From Gammaproteobacteria bacterium (GTDB lineage Bacteria; Gemmatimonadota; Gemmatimonadetes; Longimicrobiales; Gaopeijiaceae), in NCBI GenBank assembly GCA_028821195.1, contig JAPPHB010000002.1, forward strand, positions 63,802 to 127,801: a stretch of 64,000 nucleotides of DNA. Direction: 5' to 3'. The number at the start of each line of letters is the position of its first letter. The stretch's first letter is position 1. Positions 46,326 through 54,914 of the stretch are shown piece after piece. Below the pieces are notes generated by a model. That model had not been told where the DNA came from and ran no database searches. It was given only the letters and a program-made list of their open reading frames with translations. A program made the translations under genes and the position numbers.

Positions 46326-46407
46326 CCGACGTCAGCGGCTCCGACGGAACGCGGACGCAAACGCCCCCGGCCCGGCGACCTTCCGGGCCGGGGATGTTGC
46401 CCGGATG

Positions 46408-47499
46408 TCAGCGGCCCAGAACGCGGATGGACCCCGAACCCGTGTCGACCACGATGTTGCCCCGGCCGTCACCGATGGTGCCGCGCAGATAGGTGCGCCG
46501 CCGCGTGCTTTCATCGATCGGGACCTCCACGTCGATCCTGCCACTGCCCGTGTCCACCTCCATGCGCGCACCCAGATCGCCCGGCACGCGCAGGGTCACG
46601 CCGCCCGACCCGGTGTCCACTTCCAGCCGCTCGACGTCGGCGACCAGGTCCACTTCCACGCTGCCGCTGCCGGTGTCCAACATGATGTCCGGCGCCTCCA
46701 CGGCCAGCAAGGTAATGCGACCCGACCCGGTGTCCACCTCCACCGATTCCGAACGGATGTCCGAGCCGTGCACGCTTCCCGAGCCCGTGTCGACGAGCAC
46801 GCGCTCGCCGGCCACCCCATCCAGCGTGACCTGTCCCGAACCGGTATCGATGTCCAGGTCCCCGTTCGCGCCCGCCACCCGCACCGATCCCGAGCCCGTA
46901 TCGATGGTCAGGCTCCCGGAGGTGCCCTCGGATTCGATCGAACCCGACTGGGTATCGAGTTCCAGATCCCCTGCGACATCGCGTGCCTCCGTGGCGCCCG
47001 CGCCAAGGTACAGCGAGAAGCGCTGGCCGGGGGGCACCGCGATGGTGAGGTCGGCCCAGGCCTCGAGCCCACTGCCCGAACTCCGGATGTCCACGCGCTC
47101 GCCTCGCGAGAATCCGCCGTGGCCGAAGGTGCCATCGTCCCGGACCCGGACCTGGGTTCGGGAGTTGCCGCCCATGTCGCTGTAGACGACGCGGTCGGAG
47201 GGATAGCGGACACGCAGGGTCTGCACGCCTCGAATCTCCCCGGACTCGACGGTCAGAGTCCCGGCGTCCGCACCCTGCGCATTCACGGTCACGACTACGT
47301 CGTTGCCCGTTGCCGGGACGACGCTCACCTCCCCCGCCAGGTTGTACACCGCGACATGGCTGCCTGCGATGCGGTACTCCTGCGCCGACGCCTGGACTGC
47401 GGTTCCGTCCATCGCCGACAGGGCGACCGCACCCGCGGCCACCACCCCTCCGGCCCAAATCAGCTTTCTGTTCCAGATGTGTCCGGCTGTTTTCGTCAT
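46408..47499 (-). CDS. Exported DUF4097-like beta-helix protein with DTGSG repeats
   Basis: The 363-residue protein starts at ATG 47499, with GGAGG upstream, and an exported N-terminus (KLIWAGGVVAAGAVALS ... VQASAQ). From about residue 175 to the end it consists of beta-strand units, most carrying DTGSG: eight exact DTGSG copies and one DTQSG, about 20 residues apart. This is the pattern of the DUF4097 putative adhesin family, a right-handed parallel beta-helix with one turn per unit. The strict repeat is also visible in the DNA. Function in the family is not settled; surface or periplasmic location is inferred. Confidence 0.85.
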   Translation of the reverse strand: MTKTAGHIWNRKLIWAGGVVAAGAVALSAMDGTAVQASAQEYRIAGSHVAVYNLAGEVSVVPATGNDVVVTVNAQGADAGTLTVESGEIRGVQTLRVRYPSDRVVYSDMGGNSRTQVRVRDDGTFGHGGFSRGERVDIRSSGSGLEAWADLTIAVPPGQRFSLYLGAGATEARDVAGDLELDTQSGSIESEGTSGSLTIDTGSGSVRVAGANGDLDIDTGSGQVTLDGVAGERVLVDTGSGSVHGSDIRSESVEVDTGSGRITLLAVEAPDIMLDTGSGSVEVDLVADVERLEVDTGSGGVTLRVPGDLGARMEVDTGSGRIDVEVPIDESTRRRTYLRGTIGDGRGNIVVDTGSGSIRVLGR

Positions 47500-47623
47500 C
47501 GATGTCCTCCGTGGGTCCGGGTCGGCTTGGATGGCGCCCATACGGGACGAGCAAGCGCGAAGTGTCGAGGGCGGAGATCCGGGGCGGGGGCGGCGGGCCA
47601 CATCGGCGAAGGCGCGCAGCGAC

Positions 47624-48496
47624 TCAGTCGTCCGCGAGCGTCCCCCCGGCTTCGCGCGCCAGCTCGACCAGGAGACGGTGGGCGGCGTCCGCCCTGGACG
47701 TCCAGAAGCGGGAAACGGCTTCGGCCTCCGCGCGGTAGCCCTCGTGCACTCCGCGCCAGCGGGCGGCCTCCCGGCTGAGCCAATCGAGCGTGCCCTCGGG
47801 ACTGGAGGAGAGTAGCGCCTTCAGCACGAAGCGGCGCTCCCCGGCGCGTCGCCCGAGCCCCACGTCGCCGGCGCAGCGCGCCAGGTCCGCGCGCGTCAGG
47901 AGCATGCCGGTGCGCACGGGCGCGGTCAGTTGGCTGAGGAAGGCCTCTCCTCCGGTTACGCGCGGATCCGCCAGAGGCGGCGCCTCGCGCAGGTGCAGGG
48001 GCAGCCGGTCCGGCGCGCCGAGTTCCGCAGCCTCGGAGAGCAGGGCGGCGCCCAGAAGTTCGGCCCATTGCCGATAGAAGGGGTGGGCGATTTCGCCTAC
48101 GGCGTGCAGGTACGGCGGCAGCCAGGAGAGCAGATGCTCCCAGAGGAGGGCCTTGCGGCTCTCGCGGCGCAGAATCCGGGCCGCTCCGGCAGACTCCCGC
48201 GCTTCGGCGTCCGCAAGCCCCGCGTACAGGCCCAGCAGCGCGCTCAGGTGATCCGGCTCGCCGGGCACCTCGCTGCCCAGCGCGCGCCAGAAGCCCGCCA
48301 CCCGGTCGGCGGCCTCCCCGCCCAGCATCCCGTCCGCGCCAACGTGGAACGAGGCGAACGGATACAGTTGGAAAAGGAAGAGCTCGGTATGGTCGGCCGG
48401 GCGCGGGAGTTCCGGCAGATCGAGGGCGCGGGCGATGGGTGCGATGGCGGGGTGCGGAGGCTCGGCCAGCGTCGCCAGCGCGCGGATGACCTCCAC
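47624..48496 (-). CDS. TorD/DmsD-family molybdoenzyme maturation chaperone
   Basis: The 290-residue, almost entirely helical protein matches the TorD fold in its core (FLFQLYPFASFHVGADGMLGG and HLSALLGLYAGLADAE, WEHLLSWLPPYLHAV and HPFYRQWAELLG). TorD-like proteins hold the molybdenum subunit until its cofactor is inserted. It starts at GTG 48496, 6 bp after the stop of the molybdopterin subunit gene, so it is the third gene of the enzyme operon. The C-terminal about 100 residues extend beyond the usual family length. Confidence 0.85.
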   Translation of the reverse strand: MEVIRALATLAEPPHPAIAPIARALDLPELPRPADHTELFLFQLYPFASFHVGADGMLGGEAADRVAGFWRALGSEVPGEPDHLSALLGLYAGLADAEARESAGAARILRRESRKALLWEHLLSWLPPYLHAVGEIAHPFYRQWAELLGAALLSEAAELGAPDRLPLHLREAPPLADPRVTGGEAFLSQLTAPVRTGMLLTRADLARCAGDVGLGRRAGERRFVLKALLSSSPEGTLDWLSREAARWRGVHEGYRAEAEAVSRFWTSRADAAHRLLVELAREAGGTLADD

Positions 48497-48502
48497 GAGG
48501 TG

Positions 48503-51433
48503 CTAACCTGCCGCAGGATCGTCCGCGGGGAGCTGGTACGCCTCGCGCGTGGGACGCACCGGCCTGAGCAGCCAGTAGGGGCGGCGGGTGCCGTCGGGAG
48601 AAACGCTGCCGGCCGGGCGCGTGTAACCGAGCCACTTGCGGAACACCCGGCCGGAGCGACCGGCGTCGACGGAGATGTCGCCGTACGCGTCCCCCGGGCG
48701 CGCGGCGCTCACCCGCACCGCCTGGTGCCAGCAGTGCGATCCGGAAATCGGATCGGGGTGCACGGGAAAGGTCAGGTTCTGATGCACCCCCACGTCGGTC
48801 CACCAGATGCGGCTGGTGTCGGCATCCGCGGATTCGTAGGGCCCTCCGCCCTTGCGCCGCGTGAGCGACCAGCCCTCCTCGTCGCGTTTCAGATCCACGG
48901 TGGCCATTGCCTGGTTCTGGCCGTGGTCCGTCACCTTCCAGCGGCCCATGTGGTGGCTGCACGCGACCACCCCGGGGCGAATCCCCTCGGTGACCCAGGC
49001 GCGCACCACGAAGTGGCCGATCTCGGTTTCGACGCGCACCAGGTCGCCGGTGCGGACGCCGATGCCCCGCGCGTCGCGCGGGTGGATCCAGAGCGGGTTG
49101 GTGTGGGCGATCTCGTCGAGCCACTTGGCGTTGGCGCTGCGGGTGTGGATCTGGATCGGAACCCGGAACGTGGAGATGAGCACCATCTGGCCCTCCTCCA
49201 GGTTCTCGCGGTGGATGTGGCTGCGCGCATATCCGGGAGTGGCCAACTCGGGCCAGCCCCACTCCGCGAGGGTGCCCGACCAGAACTCCAGCCGCCCCGA
49301 GGGCGTGGGGAAGCCTCGCACGATGCGGCCATCCACTTCGACTCCGGCGCGGCGGCGCCCGTCGGTGTCCCCGTCCACCACGGGGAGCGGGACCACATTG
49401 GGAGAGTCGGGCTTCGGGGCGCGGGTGAAGGCGCGCCCGTCCGCGTCGACCCGGACATCTTCGAGCTCGCCGTCGGGAACCGGCTCCTCGTGCAGCGCGC
49501 CCGTCCTCGAGGCCACCTCGAACGCCCCGTAGCGGCGCATGTACTCGAGAGGCGTGACGCCCTCCCGGGCGGCGGCGGCGGGCAGTCCCGGAACGGAGTT
49601 CTCGAACATCCATCCGTAGTATTCGTCGACGCCGAGCTTCGTCCCCGGACGCGCGCGCGATTCGAAGAACGAGCGAATGCCGAGGTCGCCGTCGGGATCG
49701 ATGCGCCAGGTGAGATCGATCCAGAACTCGTTCTCCTCCCACACCTCGCCCGGGTTGGCCTCGCGGGTATCGGAAACGCTCTCGCCCAGGCGCTCGCGCG
49801 CGGCGCGCAGCACGGGCTGGCGGAAGCCCACCCACTGACCCGCGTACTGCTCGTAGGAGTGCACGTCGTGGCGCTCGGAGCCGAGCCCCATGGGCAGCAC
49901 GTAGTCGGCGAAATGCGCGGTCTCGTTCCAGGTCGGCGTCAGGGCGACGTGCAGGCCGACCCGCTCCGGGTCGGTGAGCATCTCAATCCACGAGAAGCCG
50001 TCCGGATTGGTCCAGACCGGGTTGTACACGCGGGTGAAATAGACATCGAGGAAATCGCCGCTCCTCTTCAGCAGATGCGGCAGGAGGAAGGACATCTCCA
50101 TCAGCGCAAGCGGATATTCGGCAGGCCAGGTGAGGTCGTTCCAGTGCTCGGGATGCCTCGGCAGATGGATGGGACGCGGCACGAACTTGTTCCACGAGTT
50201 GGGATGGGTGCCCCCCTCGGTGGCCACCGCGCCCATCAGCGCGTTGAGCAGGAAGAGGGTGCGCGCCACTTGCCAGCCGCCGAGGTTGCCCGCTGCCGCG
50301 CTGCGCCAGTTGTGCGTCGAGAGCCGGGTGCCGGCCCCGGCCACGATGCGGGCCACGGCTTCGATGGTATCCGCCTCCACCCCGGACTCGCGTGCCGCGT
50401 ACTCGAAGGTGTACTCGGCGTACATCTCCTCGAGCGTCTCCTCGAATCGCTCGAAGTCAGGCGGAAGATCGGGGTGCGCCTCGGCCATGAACTCCCGCCA
50501 GTTCCACCAGCGGCGCACGAAGTCGCGATCGTGGAGCCGGTTCGCGACCAGCCAGCGGGCGATGGACAGGAAGATGGCCGCCTCCGAGCCCGGGTACGGG
50601 GACAGCCAGTGGTCGGCGTGGGTGGCGGTGTTGGAGAGGCGGGTGTCGAGGACGACGAGCTTCGCCCCGCCGGCCTTGGCGTCGATGATGCGCTGGGCGT
50701 GGGGGTTGAAGTAGTGCCCGGTCTCCAGGTGGCTCGACACGAGGAGGATGACGCGCGCGTGGGTGTGGTCGGGGCTCGGGCGGTCCATCCCCATCCAGAG
50801 GTGGTAGCCGGCCCGCGCGCCCGAGGAGCAGATGTTGGTGTGCGAGTTGTGGCCGTCCACGCCCCAGGCCGCCAGCATGCGCTCGGTGAAGCCGTCCTCG
50901 CCCGGGCGGCCCACGTGATACATGATCTCCTTCTGCCGCCCTTCCTCGAGCGCCCGGCGAATGCGTCCGGCGATGTCGTCCAGGGCCTCGTCCCAGCTCA
51001 CCCGGGTCCACTGCCCGGAGCCGCGCTCGCCAGCGCGCTTCAGGGGATAGAGGATGCGGTCCGGATCGGTGACCTGGTTGGCGGTCGCCGGCCCCTTGGC
51101 GCAGTTGCGGCCGCGCGATCCCGGGTGCTCGGGGTTGCCCTCGAACTTGCGCACCTCGAGCGTGTCGCGGTCCACGTACGCCAGCAGCCCGCACGCGGAC
51201 TCGCAGTTGAAGCAGGTGGTCGGCACCAGCATGTAGCGCTTCTCGACCCGCCGGGGCCACGCGCGCGAATCCAGCTCCACCCAGTCGTCCCAGCGCTCCT
51301 TCGGCGGAAACGAGGCCAGGTGCACGCGGCTGGGCCCCGGATAGAAGCTCTCGCCACGCTCCTCCGCCTCGCGGCGGGCGGCGGACACCCGCTCGTTCAG
51401 GTGCTTCAAGTCCTCGCGGCCGCCGTTCTTCAT
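48503..51433 (-). CDS. Molybdopterin oxidoreductase catalytic subunit (DMSO-reductase superfamily)
   Basis: The 976-residue subunit has an N-terminal [4Fe-4S] motif with Cys 74, 77, 81 and 111 (TCFNCESACG ... RGRNCAKG), bis-MGD domains and a C-terminal molydopterin-dinucleotide-binding barrel. The Mo-ligand region reads HTNICSSGARAGYHLW, suggesting a Cys ligand. There is no twin-arginine leader, so the subunit should remain cytoplasmic. It is nearest in layout to SoeABC/Psr-type three-part enzymes that exchange electrons with quinone through an NrfD-like anchor. The substrate (sulfur, arsenic, nitrogen or other) cannot be read from the sequence. It starts 12 bp after the membrane subunit gene. 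Confidence 0.88.
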   Translation of the reverse strand: MKNGGREDLKHLNERVSAARREAEERGESFYPGPSRVHLASFPPKERWDDWVELDSRAWPRRVEKRYMLVPTTCFNCESACGLLAYVDRDTLEVRKFEGNPEHPGSRGRNCAKGPATANQVTDPDRILYPLKRAGERGSGQWTRVSWDEALDDIAGRIRRALEEGRQKEIMYHVGRPGEDGFTERMLAAWGVDGHNSHTNICSSGARAGYHLWMGMDRPSPDHTHARVILLVSSHLETGHYFNPHAQRIIDAKAGGAKLVVLDTRLSNTATHADHWLSPYPGSEAAIFLSIARWLVANRLHDRDFVRRWWNWREFMAEAHPDLPPDFERFEETLEEMYAEYTFEYAARESGVEADTIEAVARIVAGAGTRLSTHNWRSAAAGNLGGWQVARTLFLLNALMGAVATEGGTHPNSWNKFVPRPIHLPRHPEHWNDLTWPAEYPLALMEMSFLLPHLLKRSGDFLDVYFTRVYNPVWTNPDGFSWIEMLTDPERVGLHVALTPTWNETAHFADYVLPMGLGSERHDVHSYEQYAGQWVGFRQPVLRAARERLGESVSDTREANPGEVWEENEFWIDLTWRIDPDGDLGIRSFFESRARPGTKLGVDEYYGWMFENSVPGLPAAAAREGVTPLEYMRRYGAFEVASRTGALHEEPVPDGELEDVRVDADGRAFTRAPKPDSPNVVPLPVVDGDTDGRRRAGVEVDGRIVRGFPTPSGRLEFWSGTLAEWGWPELATPGYARSHIHRENLEEGQMVLISTFRVPIQIHTRSANAKWLDEIAHTNPLWIHPRDARGIGVRTGDLVRVETEIGHFVVRAWVTEGIRPGVVACSHHMGRWKVTDHGQNQAMATVDLKRDEEGWSLTRRKGGGPYESADADTSRIWWTDVGVHQNLTFPVHPDPISGSHCWHQAVRVSAARPGDAYGDISVDAGRSGRVFRKWLGYTRPAGSVSPDGTRRPYWLLRPVRPTREAYQLPADDPAAG

Positions 51434-51445
51434 GGCTCGATCCCT

Positions 51446-53098
51446 TTACGAGAGCGGGACGGCCTGTCCCGCCTGCACGTAGGCGTGCTCGTAGGCCAGC
51501 AGCCCGATGAGCCCGGCGAGCAGGGCCGGCAGCCCGATCCAGGGGGCGGCGAGCCCGACGGCGCTCAGGAGGATGCCCGTCCGGAACCACGCGGCGAAGC
51601 GCCCGCGGGTCAGCTCACGCACCGCCAGGTGCGCGTGGGCGGTGCCGTGCGTGATGGTGATCTCGCCCAGAACCAGAAGCAGGTGGGCGGCGGTGAGGGC
51701 CGCGAAGCCTCCGGCCAGTAGCGGACGCACGTCGGGAGCCGCCAGCGGATGGACCGCGGCCGCACCCGCGAGCAGCGCCTGCACCAGAAAGTGGGGCGGC
51801 AGCAGGGGATTCTGCCAAAGGTCGCGGGCCTTCGCCTGGGCGAACAGGTAGGCCGTGTACACCGCCGTCATCGCGGCCAGCGGGACTCCGGCCAGCGCCA
51901 GCACGCGGACGAAATCGGAGGCTCCCGCCCAAGCAGCTCCCAGATGGGCCGCCAGAACCGCCCCGAAGCCCGCCAGCACGAATCCTCCGCGCACCAGCCA
52001 ACTTCGCCACTGGGGCCGGAGCAGGATGTAGTGGAAGCGCCAGGGATGCTCCAGATCCCAGATCAACAGGCCCGTGGTGACCGCCAGAAAGGCCATCGCC
52101 AGCAGCGGCGCGCCAAAGAGCCAGAGCGGATCCGTCCACGAGAGCGCCCCGAAGAGGATGAGCAGCAAGGGCGCCAGGTAGGCCCCGGCCGCGATCGACT
52201 TGGTCCAGGTGTAGAGGCTGACGCGCGCGTCCCAGGGAGCGCTGTGGGGCACGTCGTAGCTCAGGATCGCGGCGGCGGACGAGTTGCCCGGCCCGGGGTG
52301 GCCGGAAGTCACCTGGTCGGCGCCGCTCCCCTGCTCGCTCCACATGAAAAGCCCCCCTTCCGGGCGGGCCGCCGCCAGCGGGTCCAGGGTCGCCTGACGC
52401 GCGTCCTTGTAGAACAGCTTCGGGCGGGTCTCCTTCTCCGGGCGCCGAACCGTGAGGGCATCCTCGTGGACCATCTGCGTCACCTTGGCCAGCGGGTCGT
52501 TGAGATCGCCGACCAGGATCGCTTCGGTGGGGCACACCACCACGCACGCCGGTTCGAGACCGATGTCGAGGCGGTGCGCGCAGAAGTTGCACTTCTCCGC
52601 GGAATGGTCCTCCGGGTTGATGAAGATGGCGTCGTAGGGACAGGCGGCGATGCAGGCCTTGCAGCCGATGCACGCCTCCTTGTCGAAGTCCACGATCCCG
52701 TCGGACCGGCGGTACATGGCCGAGGTGGGACAGGCCGTTACGCACGGCGCGTCCTCGCACTGGTTGCACCGGGTGACCTGGAACGCACGGCGGGTGCGCG
52801 GGAAGTGGCCCACATCGACGTACTTAACGTAGGTGCGTGTAACCCCCAGAGGAACTTCGTTCTCCGACTTGCATGCGGTGGTGCAGGCGTGACAGCCGAT
52901 ACACCGGGAGTGGTCGATGACCTTGGCCCAGCGGGCCGCCCTGCTCGCCGTCTCCTCGTGCGCGCGCGGCTCGCCCGCAGTTTCGACCGGCGAGGGGGCG
53001 GAGGGATTCACGTTTCGGTCGACCAGGGTCCTGAGGGTTGAGGACTGGGAGAGAGCATCCGGCGCGCCAGCGGGGTATCGATCAGGCCACCTGGGCAT
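51446..53098 (-). CDS. Fused four-cluster ferredoxin / NrfD-like membrane subunit
   Basis: The 550-residue protein joins two subunits that are usually separate. Residues about 60-225 carry sixteen Cys in four ferredoxin-type groups (CIGCHACTTAC, CNQCEDAPCVTAC, CIGCKACIAAC, CNFC...CVVVC). After a Gly/Ser-rich linker, residues about 290-545 form eight or more membrane helices of the NrfD/PsrC family (TKSIAAGAYLAPLLLILFG). Electrons would pass between the molybdenum subunit and the quinone pool. The start is uncertain: ATG 53098 has no clear ribosome site and the first 55 residues are not conserved. The operon order is membrane/iron-sulfur, catalytic, chaperone. Confidence 0.88.
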   Translation of the reverse strand: MPRWPDRYPAGAPDALSQSSTLRTLVDRNVNPSAPSPVETAGEPRAHEETASRAARWAKVIDHSRCIGCHACTTACKSENEVPLGVTRTYVKYVDVGHFPRTRRAFQVTRCNQCEDAPCVTACPTSAMYRRSDGIVDFDKEACIGCKACIAACPYDAIFINPEDHSAEKCNFCAHRLDIGLEPACVVVCPTEAILVGDLNDPLAKVTQMVHEDALTVRRPEKETRPKLFYKDARQATLDPLAAARPEGGLFMWSEQGSGADQVTSGHPGPGNSSAAAILSYDVPHSAPWDARVSLYTWTKSIAAGAYLAPLLLILFGALSWTDPLWLFGAPLLAMAFLAVTTGLLIWDLEHPWRFHYILLRPQWRSWLVRGGFVLAGFGAVLAAHLGAAWAGASDFVRVLALAGVPLAAMTAVYTAYLFAQAKARDLWQNPLLPPHFLVQALLAGAAAVHPLAAPDVRPLLAGGFAALTAAHLLLVLGEITITHGTAHAHLAVRELTRGRFAAWFRTGILLSAVGLAAPWIGLPALLAGLIGLLAYEHAYVQAGQAVPLS

Positions 53099-53187
53099 GG
53101 GTCGGCCGGAATCGCGGGCACCGCCTTCCAGCCACGTCCGGGCGCGCCGGAATGCTCTCCGTGCTGCGTACAGCTACATCCGAGGAT

Positions 53188-53484
53188 CTATCCCCCTGCT
53201 ACCCGGTCCCGCAACGGCTTGCCGGGCTTGAAATACGCGTACTTCTTCGCCGCGATGGTGATCTTTTCGCCGGTGGCCGGGTTGGTCCCGGTGCGCGCGG
53301 CGCGCGACTTGACTCCGAAGCTGCCGAACCCGGGGAGCGTCACCTTGCCACCCGCGTCGAGTTCGCCGGCGATGATGCCCGATCCGGCGCTTGTGTCGAA
53401 GATGCAGTTGAGCACGTCCGCTGCCTTCGCCTGGGAGAGGTTGGCCTGCTGCGCGAGAGCGGCCGCCATTTCCTTCTTGTTCAT
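53188..53484 (-). CDS. HU-family DNA-binding protein
   Basis: This 98-residue nucleoid protein bends DNA as a dimer. The HU signature is present: helices NKKEMAAALAQQANLSQAKA, then VTLPGFGSFGVKSRAARTGTNPATG and the C-terminal IAAKKYAYFKPGKPL. The start ATG 53484 has GCAGGAG upstream. It is the last core-type gene before the accessory region. Confidence 0.95.
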   Translation of the reverse strand: MNKKEMAAALAQQANLSQAKAADVLNCIFDTSAGSGIIAGELDAGGKVTLPGFGSFGVKSRAARTGTNPATGEKITIAAKKYAYFKPGKPLRDRVAGG

Positions 53485-53608
53485 TACATCTCCTGCGTTG
53501 TGGGTGCACCCGACACCGCCGGACTGCCCTTTCCGACGGAAGGACAGGACAGGATACACGGAAAGGAGCGATTGCGGAACCTCGCGGGGGCAACCTCAAC
53601 CCCGGCCA

Positions 53609-53650
53609 TGGGCGCTGACGGATTCGAACCGCCGACCTCCTGCTTGTAAG
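53609..53650 (-). pseudogene. 3' fragment of a tRNA-Val(TAC)-like gene (old attachment site?)
   Basis: Forty-two bases on the minus strand match the 3' half of the tRNA-Val at 60657-60731: the anticodon loop CTTACAA, the 3' anticodon strand, the variable loop, a full T arm and acceptor strand AGCGCCCA. Four mismatches are all in the T stem and keep it paired, so it is not a simple recent copy. The 5' half of a tRNA is absent. Such 3' fragments are typical attachment-site remnants of integrated elements. Confidence 0.75.
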
Positions 53651-53675
53651 AACCACGGGAGGACCAACCTTTCAC

Positions 53676-53727
53676 GGCGAGAACTCGACCAAGTTCAACT
53701 TGGACTGCACGATCTGCCGTTCTCGCC
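53676..53727. repeat. Nested inverted repeat beside the tRNA fragment
   Basis: GGCGAGAAC (53676-53684) pairs with GTTCTCGCC (53719-53727), and inside lies a perfect 15-bp palindrome CCAAGTT-C-AACTTGG (53689-53703). No gene covers it. It could be a recombination site or the end of a lost element. Confidence 0.55.
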
Positions 53728-53912
53728 TCACGACGCCATCTGATTCCAGGGTATGGGAATAGCTGGCAAGCGGCAACAAATGGCGGGCATTCGGTCACTC
53801 GCGACGGCGTGTACACCGCTTCTCATGGCATCCCGCATGCGCTCGGGACCGCGGCAGCCTCGGCTCTGGTCGATGGGGACACGCGCGTTGCGGTGCACGC
53901 TCGGTCGCTCCT

Positions 53913-54914
53913 TCACTCGGGATCCCGGCTTCCGCGACGCATCTCAAGGGGAACCGCGCCTGCGTTCCGACTCTCTGACGGCCCTCTTGAGGTGACTGAC
54001 CCAGACACCGTGTCGACCACTTCAGGTGCCGCGATGCTGTCATCCACTACAGAGGGAGGGTTTTCCAGGTTCGTGGAAGGACTCGGGTGGGTGTCGGCGG
54101 GGGCGGCTGGTTGCAAGGAATCCGCCCTCGCCGATGGAGCCGGGCCGGTAGATGATCCAGCGATCGGCGAACCCGAGTTCGCGAGAACGATACAACCAGC
54201 CAACAGGATCACTAAGGCGGTCAGGCAGACTACCCCATTGCGAAGACCGTAGGAGCTGGAACTCAGGGCGTTTGTTCGCAAGAAGACGGTCTTCTCGTTT
54301 TGCTTGAGATCCCATAGTGCCTGCATGGAACGCTCAAGCGCGCTCCTCTCGGCCTCCTCCTCCAGGCGCGGCACGAAGACTCGCTCTACTTCGAGCGCCC
54401 TGAGAGCCATCAGCCCTCCAAGCAGGAAATACACTACGGCCGCGACGAAACCGACTGCTACGAGTACTCTCAGTCCCCCCGCAAGCTCGACACCCATCCC
54501 CCCACCCGCGAGCAAGTCAAGTCCTGCGAACAAGACAGCCACACCGATCGTGATGCTCAGGAGATTAGCTCTCGCCTTGTCCTCGATGGCTCGTAGCCTC
54601 TGAGCCGCCGCGACTTCGTGCCGCCGAATCAAGTCTTCAGGTAGGTTCGCAGCTATCCGTCGCAGTTGTTCCTTCTCTGCTTCATGCGCTTTCACGGATG
54701 CCTGAATCTCAGCTTCTATCCTCCTTCGCGTCTTGCGTTCTTCCCGCCACCCGAGACACAGGCTTCGAGACACCCAAGCGAGTATTGGGCTCGCCCGCTT
54801 CGCGCCGGACGCGTGCGACCCGCGATCCCGACCTGTGCGGGGTTGATCCGGAACCGCACTGCCGCCTGCATCCTCGCCGTTGCTACCCTCGAATTCGCCC
54901 CCAGGTGCAAGCAT
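53913..54914 (-). CDS. Coiled-coil membrane protein of unknown function (accessory island)
   Basis: The 333-residue protein overlaps the ATP-grasp gene by one base (TGATG) and is probably co-translated. Layout: a Gly/Ser-rich lead, a charged coiled coil (about 60-115; IEAEIQASVKAHEAEKEQL), two adjacent membrane helices (about 118-170), a second coiled segment (about 175-215), a third helix (VVCLTALVILLAGCIVLA) and a Ser/Pro-rich tail. No family is recognised. Being last in the operon with a small peptide and an ATP-grasp enzyme, it might take part in export or display, but this is only position-based. Confidence 0.65.
   Translation of the reverse strand: MLAPGGEFEGSNGEDAGGSAVPDQPRTGRDRGSHASGAKRASPILAWVSRSLCLGWREERKTRRRIEAEIQASVKAHEAEKEQLRRIAANLPEDLIRRHEVAAAQRLRAIEDKARANLLSITIGVAVLFAGLDLLAGGGMGVELAGGLRVLVAVGFVAAVVYFLLGGLMALRALEVERVFVPRLEEEAERSALERSMQALWDLKQNEKTVFLRTNALSSSSYGLRNGVVCLTALVILLAGCIVLANSGSPIAGSSTGPAPSARADSLQPAAPADTHPSPSTNLENPPSVVDDSIAAPEVVDTVSGSVTSRGPSESRNAGAVPLEMRRGSRDPE

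Noticed and set aside
47930..51721. 1263-codon open frame on the plus strand opposite the molybdoenzyme genes
   Set aside because: It is a GC-driven antisense shadow: composition is Arg/Gly/Val/His-rich with no motif, while the minus strand encodes clear enzyme families.
53609..53650. Complete second tRNA-Val gene
   Set aside because: The 5' half (acceptor strand, D arm, 5' anticodon strand) is missing, so it cannot fold as a tRNA.
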